A stretch of DNA of 64,000 nt from Aminipila sp047974845. GTDB lineage: Bacteria; Bacillota; Clostridia; Peptostreptococcales; Anaerovoracaceae. Made by a program: the position numbers and the translations under genes. Positions 17,093 to 26,292 of the stretch are shown one piece after another (position 1 is the stretch's first letter; every line of letters begins with the position of its first letter). The stretch lies in assembly GCA_047974845.1 (NCBI GenBank), contig JBKECQ010000015.1:5849-69848 (forward strand), written 5' to 3'. The notes below the pieces were generated by a model. That model did not search any database. It worked only from the letters and a program-made list of their open reading frames with translations, and had not been told where the DNA came from.

Positions 17093-17704
17093 TTAGTTTT
17101 TTGGCATACTTCTATATAGCATCATAGCAACATCACCTTTGTCAGCAGGTGCAGACCAATCTGTTATATTTCTGTCACCAATCATACTATTCATATTCAT
17201 TTGTGCATATTGAATATAGTTTTCAGGCCATGTTCCATAGTTTACCGCTGTTGGGTTCTTGCTTCTAATTATTACTGTAATTACTTCTGCATATGTAACC
17301 TCTTTACCCGGTGCGAATTTATCATTCCCAACACCATTTATCAAGTTTGCCTTTGCACAAGCATTTATATACCCCTTAGCCCAGTCATATCCGGCTAAAT
17401 CTGTAAATGTATTTTTTTTCTTTATGTTATCTAAGTCATTAACATTATTTGTGGCCTTAGCCATCATAGTAGCGAATTCAGCCCTGGTTATAGATTTCTC
17501 AGGATGAAATTTACCATCATCATCTCCAGTAACAACTTTCTTATCCATTAGGAACTTTACCGGAGTTAAATATTCTGTGTTCATAACATCCTGTGGATAT
17601 ATGGTTACTGAGTTCCAACTATTTGTGTCAGCAAAAGCAGCTGTTGTGCCTCCGATAACCATTGTTAAAGAAAGAATAAATACCGCAATTTTTCTCTTAA
17701 TCAT
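17093..17704 (-). CDS. Short SLH-only surface protein (203 aa)
   Basis: Signal peptide 1-25 (AAFADT) then only SLH repeats: TGDDDGKFHPEKSITRAEF (about 58-76), GYDWAKGYINACAKANLINGV (about 103-123) and YGTWPENYIQYAQM (about 155-168) to the end. There is no effector domain, so it can only occupy cell-wall polymer sites or assemble with other SLH proteins. It belongs to the same paralogue group as the 837- and 466-aa proteins. GGGAGGAG precedes the ATG, and TATAAT about 50 bases upstream (near 17742-17747) may be its -10 box. It follows the GLUG-repeat gene by 87 bases. Confidence 0.85.
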   Translation of the reverse strand: MIKRKIAVFILSLTMVIGGTTAAFADTNSWNSVTIYPQDVMNTEYLTPVKFLMDKKVVTGDDDGKFHPEKSITRAEFATMMAKATNNVNDLDNIKKKNTFTDLAGYDWAKGYINACAKANLINGVGNDKFAPGKEVTYAEVITVIIRSKNPTAVNYGTWPENYIQYAQMNMNSMIGDRNITDWSAPADKGDVAMMLYRSMPKN

Positions 17705-17791
17705 TTTTTTCTCCTCCCAATTAAATTAATTATAATCTCTTCAATTATAACAAAGAGTATTTTTAAATCCATTACACTAGTATTACAAAAT

Positions 17792-20173
17792 TTATTTTCT
17801 CTTATTGTCTATTAAGCTTGGATAAATAAATCCAGAGTTTAAATCAGCTGCATTTATTGTATTTCCTTTTTCATCTGTTGTATTTATTTCTATTGGTGGC
17901 ACTATGCCACCCCCATCAGAAATAATAGATGAGCTTTCATTTGATGCTGACTCAACAATTCTATAAGTGTACACCCATACATTTGACCCATCCTTGTCAT
18001 TTAAGTAGTTCGTAATTAGCTGATATCCATTATCTAACTTAACCTTTATTTGTCCGGAAAGCTGCTCTTTGGTAAGCCTTTTAACTATACTTCTTGACGA
18101 TCCCGCATCTTCATAGCCTATATCTGTATCAGAGGTACCTCCTAGCCAAAAACTATCTATAATTTTAGATCTGTTTCTGCCTGTCAACGATCCTATGCCA
18201 TTACTTCCGGTAACCTCTCCAGCATTGTACGAGCGCTGTATATATGCATAGTTTTGTCCTACAAGTCCCCCTGCAGAATTCGTAGCTTTGACTTTTCCAG
18301 TATTATAGCTGTTAAAAATCTTGTCTTTACTTAACCCTGCAAGTCCCCCTGCATTTGAGTTGGCTGTAACAGCTCCATCGTTATAGCATTTTTGAATTTT
18401 GCCATCTCCGGTATTCTGATACGCAACAATTCCTCCAGCTTCAGTATCTGCTATTATTTTGCCTTTATTATATGACTGGCTAACTTCTGCTTCATTGTTA
18501 GCAATTATGCCACCTGCATGCTTACCGTTTATTTCTCCGGTATTATAGCAATCATTAATTTTTGTTCTATCGCCTTTGGCATATCCTACAATACCACCAT
18601 TTGCTCCTTCACCTGAAAGTTCTCCGGTATTGTAACATTCGTTTATATATACACCATAAGAGCTTCCATCTGTTTGTCCCACAACTCCGCCAGCATAATT
18701 TGCTGTGCTGCTCACCTTGCCTGAGTTGCTACAATTCTCAATTGTTACAGTTGCTGTTAGTGCAGGCAAATATCCTATGACACCACCTGTTTTGGTTTTG
18801 CCTTTTACGATTCCCTTGTTAACACAACTGTATAAAGCATCGCCTTCCATATTGATTGTGCCAACAATGCCTCCAGTATTGGTAATACCTTCTACATAGC
18901 CCCTGTTTATGTTGCTCTTTAATTTTTCCTCTGCAGTTCCGGTAATACCGCCCACATTTGTTTGACCGGTAACAGCGGCATCGGAACCTAATACACAATT
19001 TTCGATGCTGCCCTTACTGTAACCTGCTATGCCTCCAACATTTACAGAACCCTTTATTTTAGACTTATCTATTGTGAGATTTTCTACACTGCTTTTAGTA
19101 TCTAAATATCCAAACAGTCCTGCATATCCCGCAATATTTCCGGTGTCAGAGCTACCCCTTTGTGTACCAGTGATGTCTAATCCCGTAATAGTATGATTAT
19201 TACCATCAAGATTTCCTATAAAAGGATTCTCTTGTGTACCTATCGGTTCAAAGTTCCCCTCACTCCAGTTAGGTTCACTGGTATTTGATGCCGGAGCCTT
19301 AGTTGCAAAATCCGTAGTTACCTTTATGTCTTTGGTAAGGACATAGTAGCCGCCCTCTTTCATATGTTGTCTCATATGGTTAAGTTGAGCTTCTGTTGAG
19401 ATTTCGTATGGATCCTTTGGTGTTCCCGCACCAACGGTAAATGCCCCGGCAGTAACTAAGTGTTGTTTTTGGCAACCGGCAGTTCCTGTTGGTATCTCAG
19501 GTTCTGGATTAGTTGGATTTATACTTGACCCAGGACCTTTAATTACTTTTTCTCCCTTTTTTACATTTAAAAGAAGTGTGGCAGCTTCTGCCCTAGTTAG
19601 CGCCGTCGTCGGCCTAAAGTTTCCTTGATCGTCACCTCTCATATATCCCTTTTGGAACATTATGTTAACATATGGCAATGCCCATTCCCCAATTAGGCTG
19701 GCATCCTTTACCGATGATGCATTTTTTGATGTATCTAGGTTTTCAGTGGATATGATTGTAGCTACAACCTTTGCCGCCTCTTGTCTTGATATCATCTGTC
19801 CTATACCAAAGGTGCCATTCTCATAGCCCTTAGTTATGCCTGCTGCAAGTGCAATCTTTAGCGTAGGTATGTACCATTCTATGGGATTGACATCCTTAAA
19901 AGTTATGACAGTCTTCGAGGTGTCGGGAATTTCAGTTAGTACGTTGGTAACCAGTTTATAAAATTCCTCTCTTTTCATTAGGTTATCTGGAAGAAAGTTT
20001 CCTTCTGGATAACCCCCTACAACGCCCATGGCTGCAGCCTCATTAATAATTGCTTGACCCCAATGTCCTTTAATATCAGTAAATTTATCTGTATTTGCCT
20101 GTGCCATGCCTACATTTGAGGTAAACACCATGGTGGCAACCAAAGCCATAGCCATTATCTTTTTCCTTATCAC
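17792..20173 (-). CDS. SLH protein with GLUG-repeat region
   Basis: 793 aa from a GTG at 20173. An ATG seven codons upstream would place the GGGGAGG ribosome site inside the gene, so the GTG is preferred. Signal peptide about 1-27; three canonical SLH repeats at about 30-72 (DIKGHWGQAIINEAAAMG), 90-132 and 150-195; a proline-rich linker (about 208-222). Then comes a module beginning GTPKDPYEISTEAQLNHMRQH, and about a dozen GLUG-type repeats (pattern AGG[ILV]xG, about 340-690), which in related proteins build a beta-solenoid, found in M26 IgA proteases and adhesins. No protease motif is visible. A wall-bound adhesin or scaffold is the likely role. Confidence 0.85.
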   Translation of the reverse strand: MIRKKIMAMALVATMVFTSNVGMAQANTDKFTDIKGHWGQAIINEAAAMGVVGGYPEGNFLPDNLMKREEFYKLVTNVLTEIPDTSKTVITFKDVNPIEWYIPTLKIALAAGITKGYENGTFGIGQMISRQEAAKVVATIISTENLDTSKNASSVKDASLIGEWALPYVNIMFQKGYMRGDDQGNFRPTTALTRAEAATLLLNVKKGEKVIKGPGSSINPTNPEPEIPTGTAGCQKQHLVTAGAFTVGAGTPKDPYEISTEAQLNHMRQHMKEGGYYVLTKDIKVTTDFATKAPASNTSEPNWSEGNFEPIGTQENPFIGNLDGNNHTITGLDITGTQRGSSDTGNIAGYAGLFGYLDTKSSVENLTIDKSKIKGSVNVGGIAGYSKGSIENCVLGSDAAVTGQTNVGGITGTAEEKLKSNINRGYVEGITNTGGIVGTINMEGDALYSCVNKGIVKGKTKTGGVIGYLPALTATVTIENCSNSGKVSSTANYAGGVVGQTDGSSYGVYINECYNTGELSGEGANGGIVGYAKGDRTKINDCYNTGEINGKHAGGIIANNEAEVSQSYNKGKIIADTEAGGIVAYQNTGDGKIQKCYNDGAVTANSNAGGLAGLSKDKIFNSYNTGKVKATNSAGGLVGQNYAYIQRSYNAGEVTGSNGIGSLTGRNRSKIIDSFWLGGTSDTDIGYEDAGSSRSIVKRLTKEQLSGQIKVKLDNGYQLITNYLNDKDGSNVWVYTYRIVESASNESSSIISDGGGIVPPIEINTTDEKGNTINAADLNSGFIYPSLIDNKRK

Positions 20174-20194
20174 CGTTTCTACCTCCCCTTTCAT

Positions 20195-20440
20195 TCTGAC
20201 CTTATTATGACGTAAATCAAATTATTTTTGTTCCTCATGTATGCTTTTAATGTGAAAACATCAAAATAATTACTACTATTTAATTCTAAACATCTAATAT
20301 CAGCCTATTTTTTATTTTTTTATATACATTTTTATTATATCTCTTGCGACAAAGGCTGTCCACCATTATAATATCAATAACAATTTATTGATTTAAGCAA
20401 TTATTGTTAACAAAAAAGTTAGCACAAGTGGGAGGCTTTA
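20195..20440. other. Divergent intergenic region between the GLUG-SLH gene and the acyltransferase
   Basis: About 245 AT-rich bases without a gene. The plus-strand promoter at 20344-20372 is clear; the minus-strand promoter is not obvious to me. Confidence 0.5.
20344..20372 (+). promoter_or_regulatory. Promoter of the acyltransferase-SLH pair
   Basis: TTGCGA (20344-20349), 17-base spacer, TATAAT (20367-20372); start expected near 20379, about 60 bases before the acyltransferase ATG. Confidence 0.65.
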
Positions 20441-21577
20441 ATGAAAACTAATGGTTTATCGGAGAGGCTAGTAAATTACGACATCTTACGTATATTAGCC
20501 GCATATCTTATTGTAATGCTTCACCTTTCCGTACAATATATAAATAAAGCGCCAGCTTCTGTTGACGAATATCTTCAGTGGCAACAAGCAATAAAGCTGT
20601 CTACCTTTTCCAGGGTGGGCGTGCCAATATTCATCATGTTAAGTGGGGCCTTTTTGCTTAACCCAAACAAAAAAGTATCTCTAAATAGCATATTTAGAAA
20701 ATACTTACCTAAATTGCTTTTAATTTTTATGTTTTGGTCCCTTTTCTATTCACTTGCAGAGCAGGACTTTTGGAAGAATGTTTTTAACATCGGGTTTTCC
20801 AATAGTTTTTCTATAATTGATTGGAATGACTTTTGGATTGATTTTGTACAGGGGCATTACCATATGTGGTATTTGTATATGCTCGCCGGGCTTTATCTGT
20901 TAACCCCCCTTATAAAGCACATATCAGAGCACGCTTCGAAACAACAGCTTACCTATTTTACTTTAATGTGTTTAGTAGTTACCTCTGTAACAAAGTTAAA
21001 CGAAGAATTATGGAAATTACCTTTGCTTGAGACTATAATGCAAAAAATGGCACTTTCATTTTTCTTTGGTTATATTGGGTATTTTATTGGAGGATACCTT
21101 ATAAGCAAGTACACCCCCTGCCGTATTACTACGGTAATTGTTTTTGCTTTAGGTCTTTTATCCTTTAAATTTACTTATGAACAAACTTGGTTGCTAAACC
21201 CTATGTTTGGCTTTGAAACACCAAATTTAGTATTTTTCAGCAACTATTCACCCACAGTATTTCTTATGAGTTTTGCAATATTTCTTTTATTTGCAAAGCT
21301 GGGGAATTTAAAAGTCCCGCTATTTTATAAGCTTAAAGAAACGCTTTTTTTCAAAGGGTTAAAAGTTTTTATTTGCAGGCTTCCTCAATATATGCTTGTG
21401 GTTTATCTGGTTCATCCTTTTATTTTAGTGCAGTGTAGGGCTTTAGGTATCCTATATCCAACGGATACGGCTTGGACTTTGCCTTTAAATGCGCTTATTG
21501 TATATGTGGTGAGCCTTGTTATAGGTTTCATACTTATAGAAGCTTATAAACTTGTTTTTCGTATCGTCAGATGCTAA
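20441..21577 (+). CDS. Membrane acyltransferase family 3 protein
   Basis: A 378-aa polytopic membrane protein with about ten hydrophobic segments. The first helix has the family's catalytic R-x10-H (NYDILRILAAYLIVMLHLSV: R17, H28), followed by RVGVPIFIMLSGAFLL (about 60-75) and a late VYLVHPF motif. The family transfers O-acyl groups (acetyl, succinyl and others) to exported sugars or wall polymers. Sitting between two SLH genes and cotranscribed with the second (64-base gap, no terminator), it may acylate the secondary wall polymer or the S-layer glycan. The substrate is unknown. GGGAGG precedes the ATG. Confidence 0.85.
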   Translation: MKTNGLSERLVNYDILRILAAYLIVMLHLSVQYINKAPASVDEYLQWQQAIKLSTFSRVGVPIFIMLSGAFLLNPNKKVSLNSIFRKYLPKLLLIFMFWSLFYSLAEQDFWKNVFNIGFSNSFSIIDWNDFWIDFVQGHYHMWYLYMLAGLYLLTPLIKHISEHASKQQLTYFTLMCLVVTSVTKLNEELWKLPLLETIMQKMALSFFFGYIGYFIGGYLISKYTPCRITTVIVFALGLLSFKFTYEQTWLLNPMFGFETPNLVFFSNYSPTVFLMSFAIFLLFAKLGNLKVPLFYKLKETLFFKGLKVFICRLPQYMLVVYLVHPFILVQCRALGILYPTDTAWTLPLNALIVYVVSLVIGFILIEAYKLVFRIVRC

Positions 21578-21641
21578 AATATCAATAACTTTTAAAATTC
21601 GACAAATTGCACCAGAGGGTGTTTAAAAGGGGGAAATTTTT

Positions 21642-24600
21642 ATGAAAGTCGTACTTTACGATTTTACAAAAAAAGTATTATCTATTTTTTTGGCATTTAT
21701 TATTGCCATACCTTTAATATCTATTCCAAACACAGCTTATGCTGCATCTTTCAGTGATATACGAGATCACTGGGCTGCTTCATACATAAATAAAGCTGTA
21801 TCTTATGGTTTTGTCAAAGGATATCCTGATGGAACATTTAAGCCTGATAACGCAGTAAGCAGAGCCGAATTTACCAGCATGGTAAACAAAGCTCTAGGAA
21901 ATACGGCTTCAACCAGCGTAGGATTTAAGGACGTTCCCTACAACGAATGGTATTACAATGATGTAGCAAAAGGTATTTCTGCGGCTTTCGTTGGTGGTTA
22001 CGACGATAACACGTTTAGACCCAATACCGCTGTCACAAGGGAAGAGGCTGCCGTAATGATTGCTAGATTTGTTCCCACATACGGTTCTTCAGGCAATGTC
22101 TCCGCTTTTAAAGATAGGGTTTCCATCTCTTCATGGGCCAGTGATGCTGTTGCCAGAATATATGGAAAGGGCTATATGGGTGCATACGATGATGGCAAAT
22201 ACCATCCACAGGATTCTTTAACACGAGCTCAAACAGCAAAGATTCTTTGCAGCATCTTAGATAAGGAAACCATTGTTTCATCCAGTACAATCATAAAAAG
22301 TAAAGGCACAACCTTATCAAACAGAATTTACACAAATAATGTAACAATGCACTCTGATTTAGGCACAGGGGAAGCTGAACTTTCAAATTGTGTTGTTTTA
22401 GGAAATCTATATGTTTATGGAGGTGGGGACAATAGTATTATTGTTTCTAATTCCAGGGTAGCCAATGCCTATGTAGAAAAGAGTTCCAGTTCTGTAAGGC
22501 TTCTTGCAAAGGGTCAAACAACTATCAATAAAACCACAGTAGGAAATACCGCAATACTTGAGACTTCAGGGCTTTCAGGCGGAATAAACGGAACCGGTTT
22601 TAGTGATGTAGATATAAAGGGTTCTGCAGATGCCACATTACGCGGAAGTTTTGTTAAAGTCAACCTTGTTGGTTCTTCTGCCGACGTAGAGGTGGAATCC
22701 GGAGCCATTACTACTTTTAATGTTACAAGCTCAGGCCGAAACAGTGAAGTCAACTTAAATAACAGGGCCAGCATCGGAACGGCTAATGTTGATGCTGCTG
22801 TAGCTTTTAAAGGTTCAGGAAGTATTAATACTATGAATGTTAATTCAAATAATGTCACCTATGAAACTAAGCCTCGATACGTTAAGCTTGGTTCCGGGAT
22901 TAAGACACCCGGCTACACTGATGATGACGACGACTATGATATTAGTGTGGATCCTAAACATAAGGCTACCAAAGTAAAGGTTAATACTGACATAACTTTG
23001 ACCTTTAAAACTGCAGTAACAAAATACAACGGTTCAACTATTAGGGATTCCGATATACCGGATATGATTTATCTAAGAAAAAACTCAAGCTCCGGTTCGA
23101 GAGTATCATTAACAGGAAGCATTAATAGTAGCAAAAAGGTTATAACCTTAACACCAAAAAGTGATTTAGATGAAGATACCAAGTATTATGTAGTTATAGA
23201 TAAAAATGAGTTTTTAGATTCACGGGATAAGGGCAACTCCGCTCAAACAACTTATTTCACAACAGGAGATGAATCCGATGGAACGGTTAGATTTTCTCCG
23301 AAGAACGGAGCCTCAGATATTAGCAGGAATGTAAGTCCAACAATTACATTTTCGCAATCAATAGAAACCTATAACGGGAAAAGCATAACAAGCTCTTATT
23401 TAGATGATAGCGTTATTATTTTTAGAGAAAACAATTCCAGCGGCTCTAGGGTATCTTTTAGAGCCAGCATTAACTCTTCTAAAAAAACAATAACCATAGA
23501 ACCTAGATCCAACTTAAAAGAAGGTCAAAAATATTATTTGGCAATAGCCAGCAGAAAACTGAGAACACAGTCTGGTTCAAATAATATAGGCAGCTCTAGT
23601 GTAACCTGGACAGTAACTTCACCATCGGCACCAACTGTAAGTTTTTCACCTTCAAATAATGCCGTAAACGTGAACTTAAATACAAATATTACTATGCAGT
23701 TTTCAAGTGCTATATACACAACCAGCAGTAGCACGCCGACAAGCAGCTATATAACAGGTAATATTAATTTCCGTAATGATTCAACAGGAGCCAGCGTTCC
23801 ATATAACTTAGTCAGCTATGGAAATAATGGCAGTGGATATCAAATTATAATAAGACCGACAGAACCGCTTAAACCGGGCATTAGTTATACGGTCTCGGTA
23901 ATAGGCTCAAGGTTTAAAAACAGTTCCGGCACCTATGTGAGCGGATCAAGCTCCACATTTAGAGCTATTGGCAACGTAGATTTTTCAAAATTAGATACTG
24001 CAATAAACGCGGCTAATTCTGCTAAGTCAGGTATTAGAGTTAGTGCAAACGGAAGTGATATATATACAAATGTATATTGGGTAACACAGCAAGCTCTTGA
24101 CACCTTAAACAATGCAATAAACGCGGCTGTAAATGCCAAGTCTACTGCTACTACAACGGCTCTTGCTGATAATGCCGCAAATATATTAAACAGTGCTGTT
24201 TCCGCTTTTAATAGTGCAAAAGCCCTTGGCACAAAGGTAATAGTTGATACCAGTGCTATAGATACTGCTCTAAATAATGCTACAAATGCACTATCAGATG
24301 TGGCTGTAAGTGTGGATGGTTATGATATTGATCCAAATAAATACTGGGTTACACAAGATGTAATGAATGCATATAATGCGGCAATAAACAAAGCAAAATC
24401 CGCAAAGGATACGGTGTCTAATGTAAATCAAGCCTTTGATGCCGCCATGGAACTTGAAGGAGCAACTACTACCTTTAAATCCAGCAGGACTAGAGGAAGT
24501 AAGGCAGATAAATCTTCCTTGGATTCTGCTCTTAGGAATGCACGAAACAATATATTAGCCACAGCCACCAGCGTAGATGGGTCTGATATACTACCTTCAA

Positions 24601-24845
24601 ATAAATGGGTGTCTTCCTCTGATAAGAGCACCTATAAAACGTCTATTGATAATGCAGGAAATGTTTCATTAGCATATAAGGTGTCACAGTCTGAAGTTGA
24701 TTCTGCACTTTCAACGCTAAACGATGCTACAAATGCATTTAATTCTGCAAAAAGAGACGGTACCTTGGTTACACCTCCTGAAGGTGGCACTAATACGGGC
24801 GGAAGCCCTGGTGTAGATTCCAGTAGCAGTAATCCTACACCATAA
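21642..24845 (+). CDS. Large SLH surface protein with beta-helix-like, Ig-like and helical repeats
   Basis: 1067 aa. Signal peptide 1-34 (ending TAYA); three canonical SLH repeats (about 36-76, 95-138, 155-200: DIRDHWAASYINKAVSYG, DVPYNEWYYNDVAKGI). Residues about 215-415 are short beta-strand repeats rich in N, S, T, V and G, resembling a right-handed beta-helix. An acidic loop (DDDDDYD, about 428) leads to three Big_5/SbsA-type Ig-like domains (about 433-545, 548-655, 658-775; each opens VSPT/VKVNTDI/VNLNTNI). Three helical repeats of about 90 aa follow (about 778-1045), each with a DG-x-DI...W-V landmark, resembling FIVAR modules. The end is Ser/Gly/Pro-rich. A long stalk-like, wall-bound protein; ligand unknown. 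Start supported by AGGGGGA. Confidence 0.85.
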   Translation: MKVVLYDFTKKVLSIFLAFIIAIPLISIPNTAYAASFSDIRDHWAASYINKAVSYGFVKGYPDGTFKPDNAVSRAEFTSMVNKALGNTASTSVGFKDVPYNEWYYNDVAKGISAAFVGGYDDNTFRPNTAVTREEAAVMIARFVPTYGSSGNVSAFKDRVSISSWASDAVARIYGKGYMGAYDDGKYHPQDSLTRAQTAKILCSILDKETIVSSSTIIKSKGTTLSNRIYTNNVTMHSDLGTGEAELSNCVVLGNLYVYGGGDNSIIVSNSRVANAYVEKSSSSVRLLAKGQTTINKTTVGNTAILETSGLSGGINGTGFSDVDIKGSADATLRGSFVKVNLVGSSADVEVESGAITTFNVTSSGRNSEVNLNNRASIGTANVDAAVAFKGSGSINTMNVNSNNVTYETKPRYVKLGSGIKTPGYTDDDDDYDISVDPKHKATKVKVNTDITLTFKTAVTKYNGSTIRDSDIPDMIYLRKNSSSGSRVSLTGSINSSKKVITLTPKSDLDEDTKYYVVIDKNEFLDSRDKGNSAQTTYFTTGDESDGTVRFSPKNGASDISRNVSPTITFSQSIETYNGKSITSSYLDDSVIIFRENNSSGSRVSFRASINSSKKTITIEPRSNLKEGQKYYLAIASRKLRTQSGSNNIGSSSVTWTVTSPSAPTVSFSPSNNAVNVNLNTNITMQFSSAIYTTSSSTPTSSYITGNINFRNDSTGASVPYNLVSYGNNGSGYQIIIRPTEPLKPGISYTVSVIGSRFKNSSGTYVSGSSSTFRAIGNVDFSKLDTAINAANSAKSGIRVSANGSDIYTNVYWVTQQALDTLNNAINAAVNAKSTATTTALADNAANILNSAVSAFNSAKALGTKVIVDTSAIDTALNNATNALSDVAVSVDGYDIDPNKYWVTQDVMNAYNAAINKAKSAKDTVSNVNQAFDAAMELEGATTTFKSSRTRGSKADKSSLDSALRNARNNILATATSVDGSDILPSNKWVSSSDKSTYKTSIDNAGNVSLAYKVSQSEVDSALSTLNDATNAFNSAKRDGTLVTPPEGGTNTGGSPGVDSSSSNPTP

Positions 24846-24874
24846 TAAACATTAATAGACTTTACTTATAAAAT

Positions 24875-24940
24875 AAAAACGCCAACTTACTTTTCTCATG
24901 AAAAATCATGTAACTTAAAAGTAAGTTGGCGTTTTATTAA
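24875..24940. terminator. Bidirectional terminator between the large SLH gene and clC
   Basis: AAAACGCCAACTTAC (24876-24890) pairs perfectly with GTAAGTTGGCGTTTT (24921-24935). A-runs and T-runs flank it on both sides, so it can serve both convergent genes. Confidence 0.9.
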
Positions 24941-24966
24941 TTTTAAAATTTTCCGGCCTATAAAAC

Positions 24967-26280
24967 CTATATTGCTCCGTGTTTTACATCATTTAAAATT
25001 TTATCCAGTAGCTGCTCATACACAGGTCTTCCCTTTAAAATATCAGCTACGAAATATGCCACCAATGAAACTAATGATAATGCCAATAAGTGTGATAAAC
25101 TTCCCGTCATTTCACTTATTAAAATTATTCCCGTCACAGGAGCCCTTACAATTGCGGCAAAGCAACCGGCCATTCCAATTATTACAAAGGTTTCTAAATA
25201 TATATTACCAAAACCTATTGCATCTCCAAAAATCTGACCTAATATACCTCCTATAATAGCACCAAATACTAACATAGGCATAAATATCCCACCAGGAGCA
25301 CCTGAGCCAAAACAAAACATGAAAAATGCAAGTCTAATAACTAATAGCATACACATAGCACCTATGAGCATTTTCCCTGTGCTGGACATTTCAACTAAGC
25401 TACTCCCTCCGCCAAGCGCCTTAGGATATATAAATCCAAGTACAAACACCATTGTAAATGGAATAAAAATTCTTACTTTTTTTATTATCGGTCTGGAATA
25501 AAAGAATTGAAACAGTTCTAAACTTTTGTTGAAAATAACACCGAATATTCCCATAGCAATGCCAACAAGAATAATAAGAACATAATATTTTAACGGCATT
25601 GTCTGCCCGACCTTTAAAGAAAATATTGGTTTTAAACCGAATACATAGCTGGCAACAAAGTCAGCGGTTATAGTAGAAGCCATGGCTGTAAGTAATGTTT
25701 TTTCAGAGAAGGTACGATTCATTTCCTCAAGGCAAAAAATTGCTCCTGCAATAGGTGCATTAAATGCCGCAGTCAGTCCTGCACCAGCTCCACAGGTCAT
25801 TAGAAATCTCTCCTCAGACTTTATGCGTCTTGTAATGCGAGAAAAACCCTTACCTATCATACTCCCAAGCTGTACGCTGGGACCCTCTCTTCCAAGGCTT
25901 AAACCTCCACCCAGTGCCAGTAAGCACCCTGTAAATTTACAAATAATCACCTTCCACCAACATAATGAAAGCTCGCCGGAGGCGTCAGCCTTAGCCTGTG
26001 GAATCCCACTACCTGATATCATGGGTTCTATTTTTACTAGGCCTGAAATGAGCAAAGCTAAAAGAAATAAAACCACAGCCCAAACGAGAAGAAAATACGC
26101 ACTATAATGTGCGTATTTTAATATTTGACCTGTTATTTCTTCCATTTTTTGAACACCAATTCGAAATAATACTATTAAAATACCCGTTAGGGCTCCAACA
26201 ATTGCTCCTTCCAGCATAAGCCTATATTTAAATGTTTTAAATTGTCCTATTGATTTTACCGTTTTATGCACTAAATACAT
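24967..26280 (-). CDS. ClC-family chloride/proton antiporter
   Basis: A 437-aa ClC protein with the selectivity motifs GSGIPQAKA (about 90), GREGPSVQLG (about 128, carrying the gating Glu of antiporters) and GSGAPGGIFMPML (about 325). The LEEMNRTF segment (about 184) matches the position of the intracellular proton-path Glu of E. coli ClcA, which favours H+/Cl- exchange over a channel. No C-terminal CBS domains. It starts 12 bases after ecfT, so it is the last gene of the ECF transporter unit. Substrate could also be fluoride, but the CLC-F signature (GxxxP with Met in place of Ser) is not seen. Confidence 0.88.
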   Translation of the reverse strand: MYLVHKTVKSIGQFKTFKYRLMLEGAIVGALTGILIVLFRIGVQKMEEITGQILKYAHYSAYFLLVWAVVLFLLALLISGLVKIEPMISGSGIPQAKADASGELSLCWWKVIICKFTGCLLALGGGLSLGREGPSVQLGSMIGKGFSRITRRIKSEERFLMTCGAGAGLTAAFNAPIAGAIFCLEEMNRTFSEKTLLTAMASTITADFVASYVFGLKPIFSLKVGQTMPLKYYVLIILVGIAMGIFGVIFNKSLELFQFFYSRPIIKKVRIFIPFTMVFVLGFIYPKALGGGSSLVEMSSTGKMLIGAMCMLLVIRLAFFMFCFGSGAPGGIFMPMLVFGAIIGGILGQIFGDAIGFGNIYLETFVIIGMAGCFAAIVRAPVTGIILISEMTGSLSHLLALSLVSLVAYFVADILKGRPVYEQLLDKILNDVKHGAI

Positions 26281-26292
26281 ATTTTCCCCCAG

